Origin: an uncultured Lactobacillus sp.
GTDB taxonomy: Bacteria; Bacillota; Bacilli; Lactobacillales; Lactobacillaceae
Assembly (NCBI GenBank): GCA_905204935.1
Contig: CAJLBJ010000015.1
Coordinates: 1-51,592 of the forward strand
Reading direction: 5' to 3'
DNA: 51,592 nucleotides
The notes beneath the pieces are model-generated. The model was not told the origin of the DNA. It did no database searches and was given only the letters and a program-made list of their open reading frames with translations. This document shows, piece after piece, positions 29,705-38,931 of the stretch. A program made the position numbers and the translations under genes. The stretch's first letter is position 1, and each line of letters begins with the position of its first letter.

Positions 29705-31084
29705 ATGTTTTCAAAAGTATTAGTTGCTAATCGTGGGGAAATCGCGGTCCGCATCATTCGTTCGCTAAAAGAACTAGGAATCAAGTCGGTGGCAATCTAT
29801 TCAACTGCCGATCGTGAAAGTTTACATGTTCAACTAGCCGATGAGGCGGTCTGTGTCGGAACCGCGCGGCCACAAGATTCATATTTAAATATGCAAAACA
29901 TTTTAGCCGCAGCTGTCGGAACGGGTGCACAAGCTATTCATCCAGGGTTTGGCTTCTTATCTGAAAACAGCCGTTTTGTTGAAATGTGTGAAGCTTGTGG
30001 TTTAACATTTATTGGGCCACGTTCTGAAACGATTGATTTAATGGGAAATAAAGCTAACGCTCGAATTCAGATGCAAAAAAGTGGGGTACCAGTTATTCCT
30101 GGAAGCGAAGGATTTATTGCTGATGCTAACGAAGCGAGTGAAATTGCCCAAAGAGTTGGCTATCCCATCTTATTAAAAGCCGCTGCTGGTGGTGGTGGCA
30201 AAGGTATTCGTAAAGTTAACAATCCAGAAGAATTGACTAACGCCTTTGAAGAAGCAAGACGTGAAGCGCAAAGTGCCTTTGGTGATAATCGGATGTATCT
30301 TGAAAAAATCATGGAAAACGTTAAGCATATTGAAGTTCAAGTTTTTCGTGATCAAGCAGGGCATGTCGTTTATTTTCCAGAGCGCGATTGTTCGCTTCAA
30401 CGCAGTAAACAAAAGGTGATTGAAGAAAGTCCATGTCAGTTAATCACAGCGACTCAACGGCAAAAATTAGGTGAAATTTCGGTGCGTGCAGCCAATGCAA
30501 TTGATTATTTAAACACCGGAACAATCGAATTTTTAATGGATCAAGACCATAATTTCTATTTTATGGAAATGAATACTAGAATCCAAGTTGAACATACGGT
30601 AACTGAGATGGTGACTGGTGTTGATTTGGTTAAAGCACAAGTTAAAGTCGCTTATGGCGAAGATTTGCCGTTTACACAAGATGACATTAAGTTGTTAGGC
30701 TCTTCAATTGAATGCCGTATTAATGCCGAAGATCCGGCTAATAATTTTGCACCATCGGTTGGAAAAGTTGATTATTTGTACACTCCAGTAGGAAACCTAG
30801 GGATGCGAATCGATACTGATTTGTATGCTGGCGTAAAAATTTCGCCGTTTTATGATTCGATGATTGCCAAGGTAATTGCTTTGGGCGAAGATCGTCACGA
30901 AGCTATTGAAAAGGTTAAACGGTTATTAAATGAAATGGTGATTTTAGGTATTAAGACTAATCAAGAATTTCATTTGGGTTTGCTAGAAGATCCAGCCTTT
31001 TTGGAAAGTACCGTGACAACTGATTATCTAGAAAAAACATTTTTACCAAGTTGGAGAAGAAGGGAAAAAGATGCAACTATTTAA
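29705..31084 (+). CDS. accC: Biotin carboxylase subunit of acetyl-CoA carboxylase
   Basis: ATP-grasp enzyme (459 aa) that carboxylates biotin on AccB. It shows the N-terminal KVLVANRGEIAVRIIRS, the glycine-rich ATP loop KAAAGGGGKGIRKV, PERDCSLQRSKQKVIEE, and EMNTRIQVEHTVTE with the metal-binding Glu. The C-terminal ECRINAEDP domain is complete. Its last 14 bases overlap the accD start, indicating translational coupling. Confidence 0.97.
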   Translation: MFSKVLVANRGEIAVRIIRSLKELGIKSVAIYSTADRESLHVQLADEAVCVGTARPQDSYLNMQNILAAAVGTGAQAIHPGFGFLSENSRFVEMCEACGLTFIGPRSETIDLMGNKANARIQMQKSGVPVIPGSEGFIADANEASEIAQRVGYPILLKAAAGGGGKGIRKVNNPEELTNAFEEARREAQSAFGDNRMYLEKIMENVKHIEVQVFRDQAGHVVYFPERDCSLQRSKQKVIEESPCQLITATQRQKLGEISVRAANAIDYLNTGTIEFLMDQDHNFYFMEMNTRIQVEHTVTEMVTGVDLVKAQVKVAYGEDLPFTQDDIKLLGSSIECRINAEDPANNFAPSVGKVDYLYTPVGNLGMRIDTDLYAGVKISPFYDSMIAKVIALGEDRHEAIEKVKRLLNEMVILGIKTNQEFHLGLLEDPAFLESTVTTDYLEKTFLPSWRRREKDATI

Positions 31085-31925
31085 TGAGTTAAAAACGCTC
31101 GGACACAAGCATATTAAAGCAAATAAAAAATCCCAAGAGCGCGTACCCTCAGGATTATGGTTGGCTTGCCCTAAGTGTCACCAAGCTGTTTACCATAAAG
31201 ACTTAGGAATATATCAAGCATGTCCACATTGTCAATATGGTTTTAGAATTGGTGCAAGACAACGTTTGCAATGGTTAGTTGATGATTTTAAAGAATTCGA
31301 CAGTGATTTGATGACTGCAGATCCGTTAAATTTTCCTGGTTATCAGGATAAATTAGCTAAAGCACGTAAACAAACAAATTTAAATGATTCGGTTTTAACT
31401 GGTTTGGCAACAATTTCTAACCAAAGATGTGCTTTAGCAATTATGGATCCAAACTTTGTGATGGGTTCAATGGGAACAATCACTGGTGAAAAGATTACGC
31501 GCTTATTTGAGTTTGCTTTAAAAGAAAGATTACCAGTTGTGATTTTTACGGCTTCTGGTGGAGCTAGAATGCAAGAAGGGATTTTTTCTTTGATGCAAAT
31601 GGCCAAGATTTCACAAGCAGTTAAGCGTCACAAACAAGCCGGTTTGTTTTATTTAACAGTGTTAACAGATCCAACAACTGGTGGGGTGACAGCAAGTTTT
31701 GCAATGCAAGGCGATGTTATTTTATCTGAACCAAGAGCGTTAGTGGGATTTGCGGGCAAACGTGTGATTGAACAAACAATGCATCAAAAAGTTCCAGAAG
31801 ATTTGCAAGATGCAGAAACGGTTTTACAAAATGGTTTTATTGATGCAATCGTTGCACGACCTGAATTAAAAAATAGGATTGCTTGGCTTTTGAGCATGCA
31901 TAATACGGAAAGTGAGGTGCGCTAA
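31071..31925 (+). CDS. accD: Acetyl-CoA carboxylase carboxyltransferase subunit beta
   Basis: The 284-aa crotonase-fold subunit has an N-terminal C4 zinc ribbon (Cys33-x2-Cys36-x14-Cys51-x2-Cys54) and the catalytic core with TASGGARMQEG and TDPTTGGVTASFAMQGD. It overlaps accC by 14 bases and ends two bases before accA, so the carboxyltransferase pair is made stoichiometrically. GAAGAAGGG upstream of the ATG is the ribosome binding site. Confidence 0.96.
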   Translation: MQLFNELKTLGHKHIKANKKSQERVPSGLWLACPKCHQAVYHKDLGIYQACPHCQYGFRIGARQRLQWLVDDFKEFDSDLMTADPLNFPGYQDKLAKARKQTNLNDSVLTGLATISNQRCALAIMDPNFVMGSMGTITGEKITRLFEFALKERLPVVIFTASGGARMQEGIFSLMQMAKISQAVKRHKQAGLFYLTVLTDPTTGGVTASFAMQGDVILSEPRALVGFAGKRVIEQTMHQKVPEDLQDAETVLQNGFIDAIVARPELKNRIAWLLSMHNTESEVR

Positions 31926-31927
31926 TC

Positions 31928-32716
31928 ATGGTGGGATTATTAAAAAAGAAGCGTGCGGCAGCTGACATTGTTGCTGAAGCGCGGAGTCCTAAAAAAATCA
32001 CCGCAACTGAAATTATTAATAATTTATTTCCTGATTTTTTTGAATTACATGGTGATCGTTTAGGAGAAGATGATCCGGCAATCATTGGTGGCCTAGCGTA
32101 TTTCAATGGACAAGCAGTAACGGTAATTGCGATTGATAAAGGAACTAGTCCAGAAGAGCGGATTGCCAAGCATTTTGGAAGCCCAACACCAGGTGGTTAT
32201 CGCAAAACATTACGCTTAATAAAGCAAGCAGAAAAGTTTAATCGTCCAATTTTAGCATTTATTAATACTGCTGGAGCTTATCCAGGGCGTAGTGCAGAAG
32301 AGGGCGGACAAGGCGAAGCAATTGCTAAAAATCTATTGGAGATCAGTGCAATTAAAGTACCGCTGATTAGTGTAATTTTTGGTGAAGGTGGTAGTGGTGG
32401 TGCTTTAGCATTAGCTTGTGGCGATCAAGTCTGGATGTTTGAAAACAGCATGTATTCTGTTTTATCTCCAGAAGGATTTGCATCTATTTTGTGGAAAGAT
32501 AGTCAAAAAGCAGGCGAGGCAGCAGAGATTATGCAATTAACCCCAGAAAACTTGTTAAAGCAAGGAATAATCGAAGGTATTATTGCTGAAGGTGGTTCAC
32601 AACGTCGTATCTGTAAGAATTTGAATCAAATGTTAAACGAACAATTGCCTAATTTGATGAAACTATCAACCGAAGAATTACTGGCTAAACGCTATGCTCG
32701 TTTCCGGAAATTTTAA
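31928..32716 (+). CDS. accA: Acetyl-CoA carboxylase carboxyltransferase subunit alpha
   Basis: The 262-aa subunit pairs with AccD to transfer the carboxyl group from biotin to acetyl-CoA. Motifs include FPDFFELHGDRLGEDDPAI, TPGGYRKTLRL, FINTAGAYPGRSAEE and GEGGSGGALALACGD. The N-terminal extension is short compared with proteobacterial AccA, as usual in Lactobacillales. The ATG lies two bases after the accD stop, with GAGGTG as ribosome binding site inside accD. Confidence 0.96.
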   Translation: MVGLLKKKRAAADIVAEARSPKKITATEIINNLFPDFFELHGDRLGEDDPAIIGGLAYFNGQAVTVIAIDKGTSPEERIAKHFGSPTPGGYRKTLRLIKQAEKFNRPILAFINTAGAYPGRSAEEGGQGEAIAKNLLEISAIKVPLISVIFGEGGSGGALALACGDQVWMFENSMYSVLSPEGFASILWKDSQKAGEAAEIMQLTPENLLKQGIIEGIIAEGGSQRRICKNLNQMLNEQLPNLMKLSTEELLAKRYARFRKF

Positions 32717-32733
32717 GCAAGGAGTGAAAAAAC

Positions 32734-33492
32734 GTGGGAAACTTATTAGAAGGTAAAAAGATTCTTGTTATGGGTGTTGCCAATAAGCGTTCAATCGCAT
32801 GGGGCTGTGCTCAAGTAATGTTAGAACAAGGAGCACAGCTCATTTTTACGTATCAAAATGATCGTTTAAAGAAGAGTTTGCTTAAATTGATTGATAATGA
32901 AGATTTGTTAATTGAATGTGATGTAGCTAGTGATGAAAGTATCGCTACAGCTTTTGAACAAGTCAAACAACGTTTTGGTAAAGTTGATGGTATCTTACAT
33001 GCTATCGCTTATGCCAACAAAGAAGAACTAGGTGGCGAAATCATGAATGCAAGTCGTCAAGGTTATGCTTTGGCGCAAGATATCTCTGCTTATTCTTTGA
33101 TTGCTGTTTCTAAATATGGTCAAGCTATCTTAAATAATCCAGCAAGTATTGTAACTTTATCTTACTTTGGCTCAGAACGTGCAATTCCTAATTATAACAT
33201 TATGGGTGTTGCCAAAGCCTCACTTGAAGCTAGCGTGCGCTATTTAGCACGTGACTTAGGCAAATATGGTGTTCGTGTTAATGCAATTTCAGCTGGAGCA
33301 ATCAAGACTTTAGCAGTTACAGGTGTTCAAGGACATGCCGATTTATTGAAAGTATCACAAGAACGTACGGTTGATGGACAATCCGTAACAACTACTGAAG
33401 TCGGTGGCACTTGTGCCTTTTTAATGAGTGATTTAGCGACAGGTGTTGTTGGTGACGTGATTTATGTTGATAAAGGCGTACACTTAATTTAA
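32734..33492 (+). CDS. fabI: Enoyl-ACP reductase FabI (NADH)
   Basis: Reduces trans-2-enoyl-ACP, the last step of each cycle. The 252-aa divergent SDR has MGVANKRSIAWG near the N-terminus and the FabI Tyr144 / Tyr154-x6-Lys161 signature. The start is GTG 32734 with AAGGAG ten bases upstream. It closes the fab/acc operon, followed by a terminator. No FabK is present in the window, so FabI is the enoyl reductase of this operon and the expected triclosan-class target. Confidence 0.96.
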   Translation: MGNLLEGKKILVMGVANKRSIAWGCAQVMLEQGAQLIFTYQNDRLKKSLLKLIDNEDLLIECDVASDESIATAFEQVKQRFGKVDGILHAIAYANKEELGGEIMNASRQGYALAQDISAYSLIAVSKYGQAILNNPASIVTLSYFGSERAIPNYNIMGVAKASLEASVRYLARDLGKYGVRVNAISAGAIKTLAVTGVQGHADLLKVSQERTVDGQSVTTTEVGGTCAFLMSDLATGVVGDVIYVDKGVHLI

Positions 33493-33499
33493 ACTTCAA

Positions 33500-33527
33500 G
33501 GCGGTGTCTTAAAGACATCGCTTTTTT
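33500..33527 (+). terminator. Rho-independent terminator after fabI
   Basis: GCGGTGTCTT / AAGACATCGC stem (one G-T pair), then T6. Confidence 0.88.
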
Positions 33528-33547
33528 AATCGACGCTAATTGCTTAC

Positions 33548-33576
33548 TTGTTTAATGAAGCTTTTGTTAGTAAAAT
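33548..33576 (+). promoter_or_regulatory. zwf promoter
   Basis: TTGTTT (33548-33553), a 17-base spacer and TAAAAT (33571-33576). Confidence 0.6.
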
Positions 33577-33612
33577 AATAGTAGTGTACAAAAATGAAAG
33601 TGGTGCTAAAAA

Positions 33613-35091
33613 ATGACAACCAAACAAAAAGCGCTATTTATAATCTTTGGCGGAACAGGGGATTTAGCGCAAAGAAAACTGTATCCGTCATTATTTAACC
33701 TTTATAAAAAAGGATTTTTAAACGAAAACTTTGCGGTGATTGGGACTGCAAGACGGCCTTGGAGCAATGATCATTATCAAGATGTTGTGCGTAATTCAAT
33801 TTCTGGTATGGAAGATACGGCACAACAAGCTAATGAATTTGCTAGCCACTTTTATTATCAATCCCATAATGTAACTGACACGAATCATTATGTCACTTTG
33901 TTTGAATTAGCTCAAAAACTTGATGAGAAATATCAAATTGGAGGTAATCGCTTATTTTATTTAGCGATGTCACCGCATTTCTTTGGAACAATTTGTGAGC
34001 ATTTACGTTCACAAAATATTGTAACTGCTAATGGATATAATCGTGTAATTGTAGAAAAGCCATTTGGACATGATTTAGCGAGCGCAATTCAATTAAATGA
34101 CGATATTTGCAAATTTTTCCCTGAAGAAGATGTTTTTCGCATCGATCATTATTTAGGTAAAGAGATGATTCAAAATATTGCAGCTGTACGTTTTGGCAAT
34201 AATTTGTTTAAAGCGTTATGGAATAATCGTTATATTGATAACATTCAAATTACCTTAAGTGAAGCTTTGGGAGTCGAAGAGCGTGCCGGCTATTATGAGA
34301 CTTCTGGTTGCTTGCGCGATATGGTCCAAAATCATATCTTGCAAATTGTTGCTTTGTTGACGATGAATGCACCAGTTACTTTTAGTGATGTAGATATTCG
34401 CCAAGAAAAAATCAGTGCGCTAAAGGCTTTGCAAGTCTACACACCTCAAGAGGTTAAGGAAAATTTTGTGCGTGGTCAATATACGCAAGGAAATGGACAA
34501 GTTGGTTATCGTCAGGAAAATCAAGTTGCTAAAGATTCTGTAACCGAAACATTTGTAGCTGGTAAGTTACACGTCAATAGCATGAGCTTTGCAGGTGTTC
34601 CTATTTATGTGCGGAGTGGAAAACGCTTGGCGACTAAAGGAACTAGAATCGATGTAGTATTTAAGAATATGCCTAATAATATTTTTGATTGTGGGCAAAT
34701 CTTGCCAAATGTGTTAACGTTTAATGTTGATCCGATTCCTGCGATGAGTTTAAGGCTTAATTCAAAAGCTGTTAGTCAGGAAGGATATGGCATTGAAGAT
34801 AATACTTTGACATATACACACGATAACGCCTTACGTGCACAAACACCGGAAGCATATGAAAAACTATTGTTGGATGCTTTAAAAGGTGATGCTACTAACT
34901 TTACTCATTGGCAAGAAGTTTATTATTCATGGCGTTTTGTCGATGCTATTCGTCAAGCGTGGGACCAAGAAAAAATAGATGTAGAAACTTTTCCTAATTA
35001 TGAATGTGGTTCGATGGGACCAAAGGCAGCATTTGATTTGTTAGCTAAAGATGGCAATCATTGGGAATTTGATCCATGTCATGAAGGATAA
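33613..35091 (+). CDS. zwf: Glucose-6-phosphate 1-dehydrogenase
   Basis: Oxidises glucose 6-phosphate to 6-phosphogluconolactone, making NADPH. The 492-aa product has IFGGTGDLAQRKLYPSLF (nucleotide binding, GxxGDLA form), RIDHYLGKE (substrate binding and catalytic His) and RSGKRL. A rather weak GTGGTG ribosome binding site precedes the ATG. No gnd or pgl lies next to it. As a single-gene unit directly after the fatty acid operon it could help supply NADPH for FabG, which is an inference from position only. Confidence 0.97.
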   Translation: MTTKQKALFIIFGGTGDLAQRKLYPSLFNLYKKGFLNENFAVIGTARRPWSNDHYQDVVRNSISGMEDTAQQANEFASHFYYQSHNVTDTNHYVTLFELAQKLDEKYQIGGNRLFYLAMSPHFFGTICEHLRSQNIVTANGYNRVIVEKPFGHDLASAIQLNDDICKFFPEEDVFRIDHYLGKEMIQNIAAVRFGNNLFKALWNNRYIDNIQITLSEALGVEERAGYYETSGCLRDMVQNHILQIVALLTMNAPVTFSDVDIRQEKISALKALQVYTPQEVKENFVRGQYTQGNGQVGYRQENQVAKDSVTETFVAGKLHVNSMSFAGVPIYVRSGKRLATKGTRIDVVFKNMPNNIFDCGQILPNVLTFNVDPIPAMSLRLNSKAVSQEGYGIEDNTLTYTHDNALRAQTPEAYEKLLLDALKGDATNFTHWQEVYYSWRFVDAIRQAWDQEKIDVETFPNYECGSMGPKAAFDLLAKDGNHWEFDPCHEG

Positions 35092-35094
35092 TTT

Positions 35095-35127
35095 AAAAAG
35101 TTGCTTTCAAACGAAGGCAACTTTTTA
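35095..35127 (+). terminator. Rho-independent terminator after zwf
   Basis: AAAAAGTTGCTTT / AAGGCAACTTTTT stem with a six-base loop. Confidence 0.85.
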
Positions 35128-35133
35128 TTTAAT

Positions 35134-35163
35134 TTGAAAACAAACGTGTGTTTGGTGTAAAAT
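35134..35163 (+). promoter_or_regulatory. dinB promoter
   Basis: TTGAAA (35134-35139), an 18-base spacer and TAAAAT (35158-35163). The spacer is occupied by an SOS-like box. Confidence 0.7.
35141..35154 (+). promoter_or_regulatory. Putative LexA (SOS) box in the dinB promoter
   Basis: CAAACGTGTGTTTG is nearly palindromic and fits the B. subtilis-type consensus CGAACRNRYGTTYG with one mismatch. It lies between -35 and -10, the classic position for repression. Confidence 0.75.
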
Positions 35164-35193
35164 TAAATAAAATACGCTAGAAAGGAAAAAACG

Positions 35194-36297
35194 ATGCACC
35201 AAGAGCGAAAGATTATTCATGTTGATATGGATTCTTTTTATGCTTCAATAGAAATGCGTGATCATCCAGCTTATCGCCAGGTACCATTAGTAATTGCGAG
35301 AGATCCTAGGCATGCAAACGGCAAGGGAGTGGTGGCAACAGCCAATTACATTGCCCGTCAATACGGGATTCATTCAGCCATGAGTTGTGTCCAAGCGCTT
35401 AAGCTTTGTCCGCAAGCAGTCTTTAAGCGACCTGATTTTGATAAATACCGGCAAGTATCAGAACAGATTCATGCAATTTTTAGGCAGTATACGGATATTA
35501 TCGAACCAATTGCTTTAGATGAGGCTTATTTAGATGTGACGGAAAATAAATTAAATGAATGCTCGGCAATCAAGCTTGCACATGATTTGCAACAAAAAAT
35601 TTATGCTAAAACACAGTTGACATGTTCGGTAGGTATTTCTTATAACAAATTTTTAGCCAAGTTATCTTCGGAGTATCGTAAACCAATGGGCTTGACGGTA
35701 GTTAGAAAAGAGGAGGCCCAAGCCTTTTTATTGGCTTTGCCCATCCAAGATTTTCGTGGTGTTGGTAAAAAAACTTTACCAAAAATGAATGAATTAGGAA
35801 TTTTTAGTGGACAAGATTTATATAACTGTTCTTTAAAGAAATTACAGCAACACTTTGGTAAAATGGGGGTTATTTTATATCAACGTGTTCGTGGCGAAGA
35901 TAACCGCATAGTTCAAGCGACTAGAAAGCGCAAATCTTTAGGCAAGGAGCGCACATTTGATACACCATTGTGTAGCCAAGAAGAAGTAGAAGAACAATTA
36001 AAACGTTTGGCTCAAAAAGTAACTACTCAAATGCAAAAAAAGCAAAAGCAAGGTCAAACATTGGTTTTAAAGGTGCGAAATAGTCGTTATCAAACAATGA
36101 CTAAACGTTTAACCCAACGCGATTTCTTTACAAATGATGTGGCAACGTTAGTGTTTTATAGTTTGCAACTTTTTGAACAGATTCAGCCAGAAAACATAGA
36201 TGTACGCTTGTTAGGCTTAACATTAACAGGATTAGATGATGCTAGTTATCAAAATATTGTTTTACCGCTATGGCAAAACGAAAATGAAATGAAGTGA
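35194..36297 (+). CDS. dinB: DNA polymerase IV (Y-family)
   Basis: Low-fidelity translesion polymerase, 367 aa. Catalytic carboxylates are visible as Asp11 (HVDMDSFYASIE) and Asp109-Glu110 (ALDEAYLDV). SVGISYNKFLAKLSS and the helix-hairpin-helix FRGVGKKTLPKMNELGI match the palm/thumb, and a little-finger domain follows. There is no clear C-terminal beta-clamp motif that I can assert. AAAGGA lies nine bases before the ATG. The SOS-like operator indicates damage-inducible expression. Confidence 0.95.
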   Translation: MHQERKIIHVDMDSFYASIEMRDHPAYRQVPLVIARDPRHANGKGVVATANYIARQYGIHSAMSCVQALKLCPQAVFKRPDFDKYRQVSEQIHAIFRQYTDIIEPIALDEAYLDVTENKLNECSAIKLAHDLQQKIYAKTQLTCSVGISYNKFLAKLSSEYRKPMGLTVVRKEEAQAFLLALPIQDFRGVGKKTLPKMNELGIFSGQDLYNCSLKKLQQHFGKMGVILYQRVRGEDNRIVQATRKRKSLGKERTFDTPLCSQEEVEEQLKRLAQKVTTQMQKKQKQGQTLVLKVRNSRYQTMTKRLTQRDFFTNDVATLVFYSLQLFEQIQPENIDVRLLGLTLTGLDDASYQNIVLPLWQNENEMK

Positions 36298-36326
36298 TTG
36301 TCTAGTTGGCAAAAAATCGGTATACT
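36298..36326 (+). promoter_or_regulatory. Promoter for the DHH phosphoesterase operon
   Basis: TTGTCT (36298-36303), starting right after the dinB stop, a 17-base spacer and TATACT (36321-36326). Confidence 0.68.
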
Positions 36327-36367
36327 AAAGTGTTAAGTAAGTTGCATTAAGAAAACGAGGAAACAAC

Positions 36368-37339
36368 ATGACAATAGAAGAACAAATTTTACAACAAATT
36401 GAAAAATATCAAAAAATCATCATTCACCGTCATCAACGTCCAGATCCAGATGCATTTGGTTCGCAATATGGGTTAGCTTTAGTACTTAAGGAAGCTTATC
36501 CGACCAAAGAAATTTATCAAATCGGCAAAGACGTAACTGCTTTGAGTTGGATGGGGACAGAAGATCAAATTGAAGATGATGTATATCAAGGGGCGTTAGT
36601 AATTGTGACGGATACGGCTAATAGCCCACGTGTTGATGATCAACGCTATAATCAAGGTGATTATTTGATAAAAATCGATCATCACCCTAATGATGATCCT
36701 TATGGTGATATTTGTTGGGTTAAAGATCAAGCTTCGAGTTGTTCAGAAATTATTTATGATTTTATTCAAGTAACAAATGGCAAGTTGAAATTGACAGCTA
36801 AAGCAGCTGAAGTTTTATATGCAGGGATAATCGGGGATACTGGCCGCTTTTTATATGATTGTACTAGTGCGCATACATTAAATGTAGCTGCTGATTTGCG
36901 CCAGTATGATTTTGATGCGGTACGTGTTTGTCGTAGACTAGATGAAATTTCAGAACAAATAGCCCGCTTATCGGCCTATGTTTGGCAAAATATGACGGTT
37001 ACTCCAAATAATGCAGCTTATGTTGTTTTAACCAATGAGTTATTGGAAAAATTTGCATTACAAGATGCATGCACAAGTGATGTTGTGCCTTTATTAGGTA
37101 AGATTGAGACAATCATTTGTTGGACTGTTTTAGTCGAACAAAAAGATGGTTCATATCGTTTACGTATTCGTTCTAAAGGACCGATTATTAATGAGCTAGC
37201 CAAGAAATATGACGGTGGAGGCCATCCATTAGCTAGTGGAGCTAAACTAGCAAGTAAAGAGCAAATTGCTGAGTATGTTGAGCAATTAGATAAAATTGCG
37301 GCTACTTATCAAGGAGGAAAAGATGACAGTAAAATTTAA
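36368..37339 (+). CDS. DHH-family phosphoesterase, NrnA-like nanoRNase/pAp phosphatase
   Basis: The 323-aa protein has the DHH motif set: His22-x3-Asp26-x-Asp28, Asp82, the DHH triplet at 104-106, Asp157 region (GIIGDTGRF) and the DHHA1 motif GGGH at 283-286. This fits NrnA (oligoribonuclease and 3'-phosphoadenosine 5'-phosphate phosphatase) better than GdpP, since there are no PAS or GGDEF domains or membrane helices. A GdpP-independent role in short RNA or c-di-nucleotide turnover is possible. It overlaps the helicase gene by 17 bases, suggesting a linked role in RNA metabolism. Confidence 0.85.
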   Translation: MTIEEQILQQIEKYQKIIIHRHQRPDPDAFGSQYGLALVLKEAYPTKEIYQIGKDVTALSWMGTEDQIEDDVYQGALVIVTDTANSPRVDDQRYNQGDYLIKIDHHPNDDPYGDICWVKDQASSCSEIIYDFIQVTNGKLKLTAKAAEVLYAGIIGDTGRFLYDCTSAHTLNVAADLRQYDFDAVRVCRRLDEISEQIARLSAYVWQNMTVTPNNAAYVVLTNELLEKFALQDACTSDVVPLLGKIETIICWTVLVEQKDGSYRLRIRSKGPIINELAKKYDGGGHPLASGAKLASKEQIAEYVEQLDKIAATYQGGKDDSKI

Positions 37340-38672
37340 AGATTTAGGCTTAGCACCTTATGTGTTAGAGGCCTTAGAAGAAATCAGCTTTATAACACCA
37401 ACACCGGTGCAAGAACGCTTGATTCCTTTAATTATGAAAAATAAAAGTGTGGTTGGACAATCGCAAACGGGTAGTGGAAAGACCCATACTTTTTTGTTGC
37501 CGATTTTTTCAAAGATTATTGCAAATAAAAAAGAGGTACAAGCGGTAATTACTACACCTAGTCGTGAATTAGCTTATCAAATTTATGGAGCAGCTAAGCA
37601 GTTAGCTAAGCATAGCAATAAAGAAATTTTGGTGCAAAATTTTGTAGGCGGAACTGATAAACAACGCCAAATTGAAAAACTAGCTAATCGCCAACCACAA
37701 ATTGTGATCGGAACGCCAGGACGTATTTTAGATTTGGTAAAAAGTAATGCTTTAGATATTCATAATGCGACTTATTTGGTAGTTGACGAAGCCGACATGA
37801 CACTTGATTTGGGCTTTTTAAATGAAACAGATGCGATTGCTTCAAGTATGCCTAAAGATTTACAAATGTTAGTCTTTTCGGCGACAATTCCGCCTAAATT
37901 ACAACCATTTTTGCGCAAATATATGAGCTCACCAATTATTGAAGTAGTCGAAAATAAAACGATTATCAGTCCAACAATTGATAATTGGTTACTTTCAACT
38001 AAAGGGCGCGATCGCAATCAATTAATTTATCAACTTTTGACGTTAGGTAAACCTTATTTAGCGTTGGTATTTGCTAATACTAAAGAAAGAGCCGACGAGT
38101 TGACGAATTATTTGCGTGCAAATGGGCTTAAAGTTGCTAAAATTCATGGCGGAATTCAACCACGAGAACGTAAACGAGTGATGAAAGCTGTCCAAAATTT
38201 AGAATATCAATATGTGGTTGCAACTGATTTAGCTGCACGTGGAATTGATATTGAAGGCGTTTCGCATGTTATTAATGATGATTTGCCCGAAGATTTAGAA
38301 TTTTTCGTTCATCGTGTCGGACGAACCGGACGAAATAACATGCACGGAATTGCAATTACATTGTATGCGCCAAATGATGAACGCCGAATTGAAGGACTAG
38401 AAGAATTAGGAATTAATTTTGTTCCTAAAGCTTTAAAAAATGGCGAATTGGTTGATTCTTATGATCGTAAGCGCCGTGAAAAAAGACGTGTGCGCCAAGA
38501 CAAGATGGATCCTAAATTGCAAGGAATGGTTAATAAAGCTAAAAAGAAAAGAAAACCAGGCTATAAGAAAAAAATCAAGCAAGCTATCAAAAAAGATGAG
38601 CAGCAAAAACGTCGGATTGCACGGCGTCAAGAGATGCGTGCCCAACGTAAAGCTAATAAAACCAAGGCTTAA
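37323..38672 (+). CDS. DEAD-box ATP-dependent RNA helicase (CshB-like)
   Basis: The 449-aa protein has the Q motif (TPVQERLIP), motif I SQTGSGKT, TPSRELA, TPGRI, DEAD in VVDEADM, SAT and HRVGRTGR, so it is a complete DEAD-box core. The last 70 residues are Lys/Arg-rich, a basic RNA-binding tail. Size and position resemble B. subtilis CshB. I chose ATG 37323, where AAGGAGGA lies five bases upstream; the gene starts inside the end of the DHH gene. Cold-adaptation or mRNA decay roles are known for the family, not shown here. Confidence 0.92.
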   Translation: MTVKFKDLGLAPYVLEALEEISFITPTPVQERLIPLIMKNKSVVGQSQTGSGKTHTFLLPIFSKIIANKKEVQAVITTPSRELAYQIYGAAKQLAKHSNKEILVQNFVGGTDKQRQIEKLANRQPQIVIGTPGRILDLVKSNALDIHNATYLVVDEADMTLDLGFLNETDAIASSMPKDLQMLVFSATIPPKLQPFLRKYMSSPIIEVVENKTIISPTIDNWLLSTKGRDRNQLIYQLLTLGKPYLALVFANTKERADELTNYLRANGLKVAKIHGGIQPRERKRVMKAVQNLEYQYVVATDLAARGIDIEGVSHVINDDLPEDLEFFVHRVGRTGRNNMHGIAITLYAPNDERRIEGLEELGINFVPKALKNGELVDSYDRKRREKRRVRQDKMDPKLQGMVNKAKKKRKPGYKKKIKQAIKKDEQQKRRIARRQEMRAQRKANKTKA

Positions 38673-38679
38673 GCTAGAG

Positions 38680-38708
38680 TTGACAACTCTTTTAAATTTG
38701 CATATACT
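38680..38708 (+). promoter_or_regulatory. alaS promoter
   Basis: Consensus TTGACA (38680-38685), a 17-base spacer and TATACT (38703-38708), upstream of the T-box leader. Confidence 0.88.
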
Positions 38709-38714
38709 TTGAGT

Positions 38715-38910
38715 ATACTTTTAGGACATGCTGATTAAATTAAATCATTTAGAGAGAATCTGGTTGGTGTAAAGATTTTGATTTATTGATGAGTGCTCCC
38801 TAAAAATGACAATTGAATGAATTTAGATTTTAAAGAGGCTAACGATCAGCATCGTTGCAAGTAAGGTGGTACCGCGCGCAAGCGTCCTTACTAGCAACGG
38901 TGCTTTTTTA
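38715..38910 (+). promoter_or_regulatory. T-box leader, alanine specific
   Basis: A leader of about 195 bases with the stem I landmarks (AGAGAA and TTGGTG), a GCT alanine specifier at 38795-38797 in GAGTGCTCC, the T-box AAGGTGGTACCGCG at 38863-38876, and a terminator stem AGCATCGTTGC / GCAACGGTGCT followed by T6 (38848-38909). Uncharged tRNA-Ala would bind the specifier and T-box and favour the antiterminator, switching on alaS. The exact 5' end is not visible. Confidence 0.93.
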
Positions 38911-38931
38911 GTCAAGGAAAGGAATTTTTAG

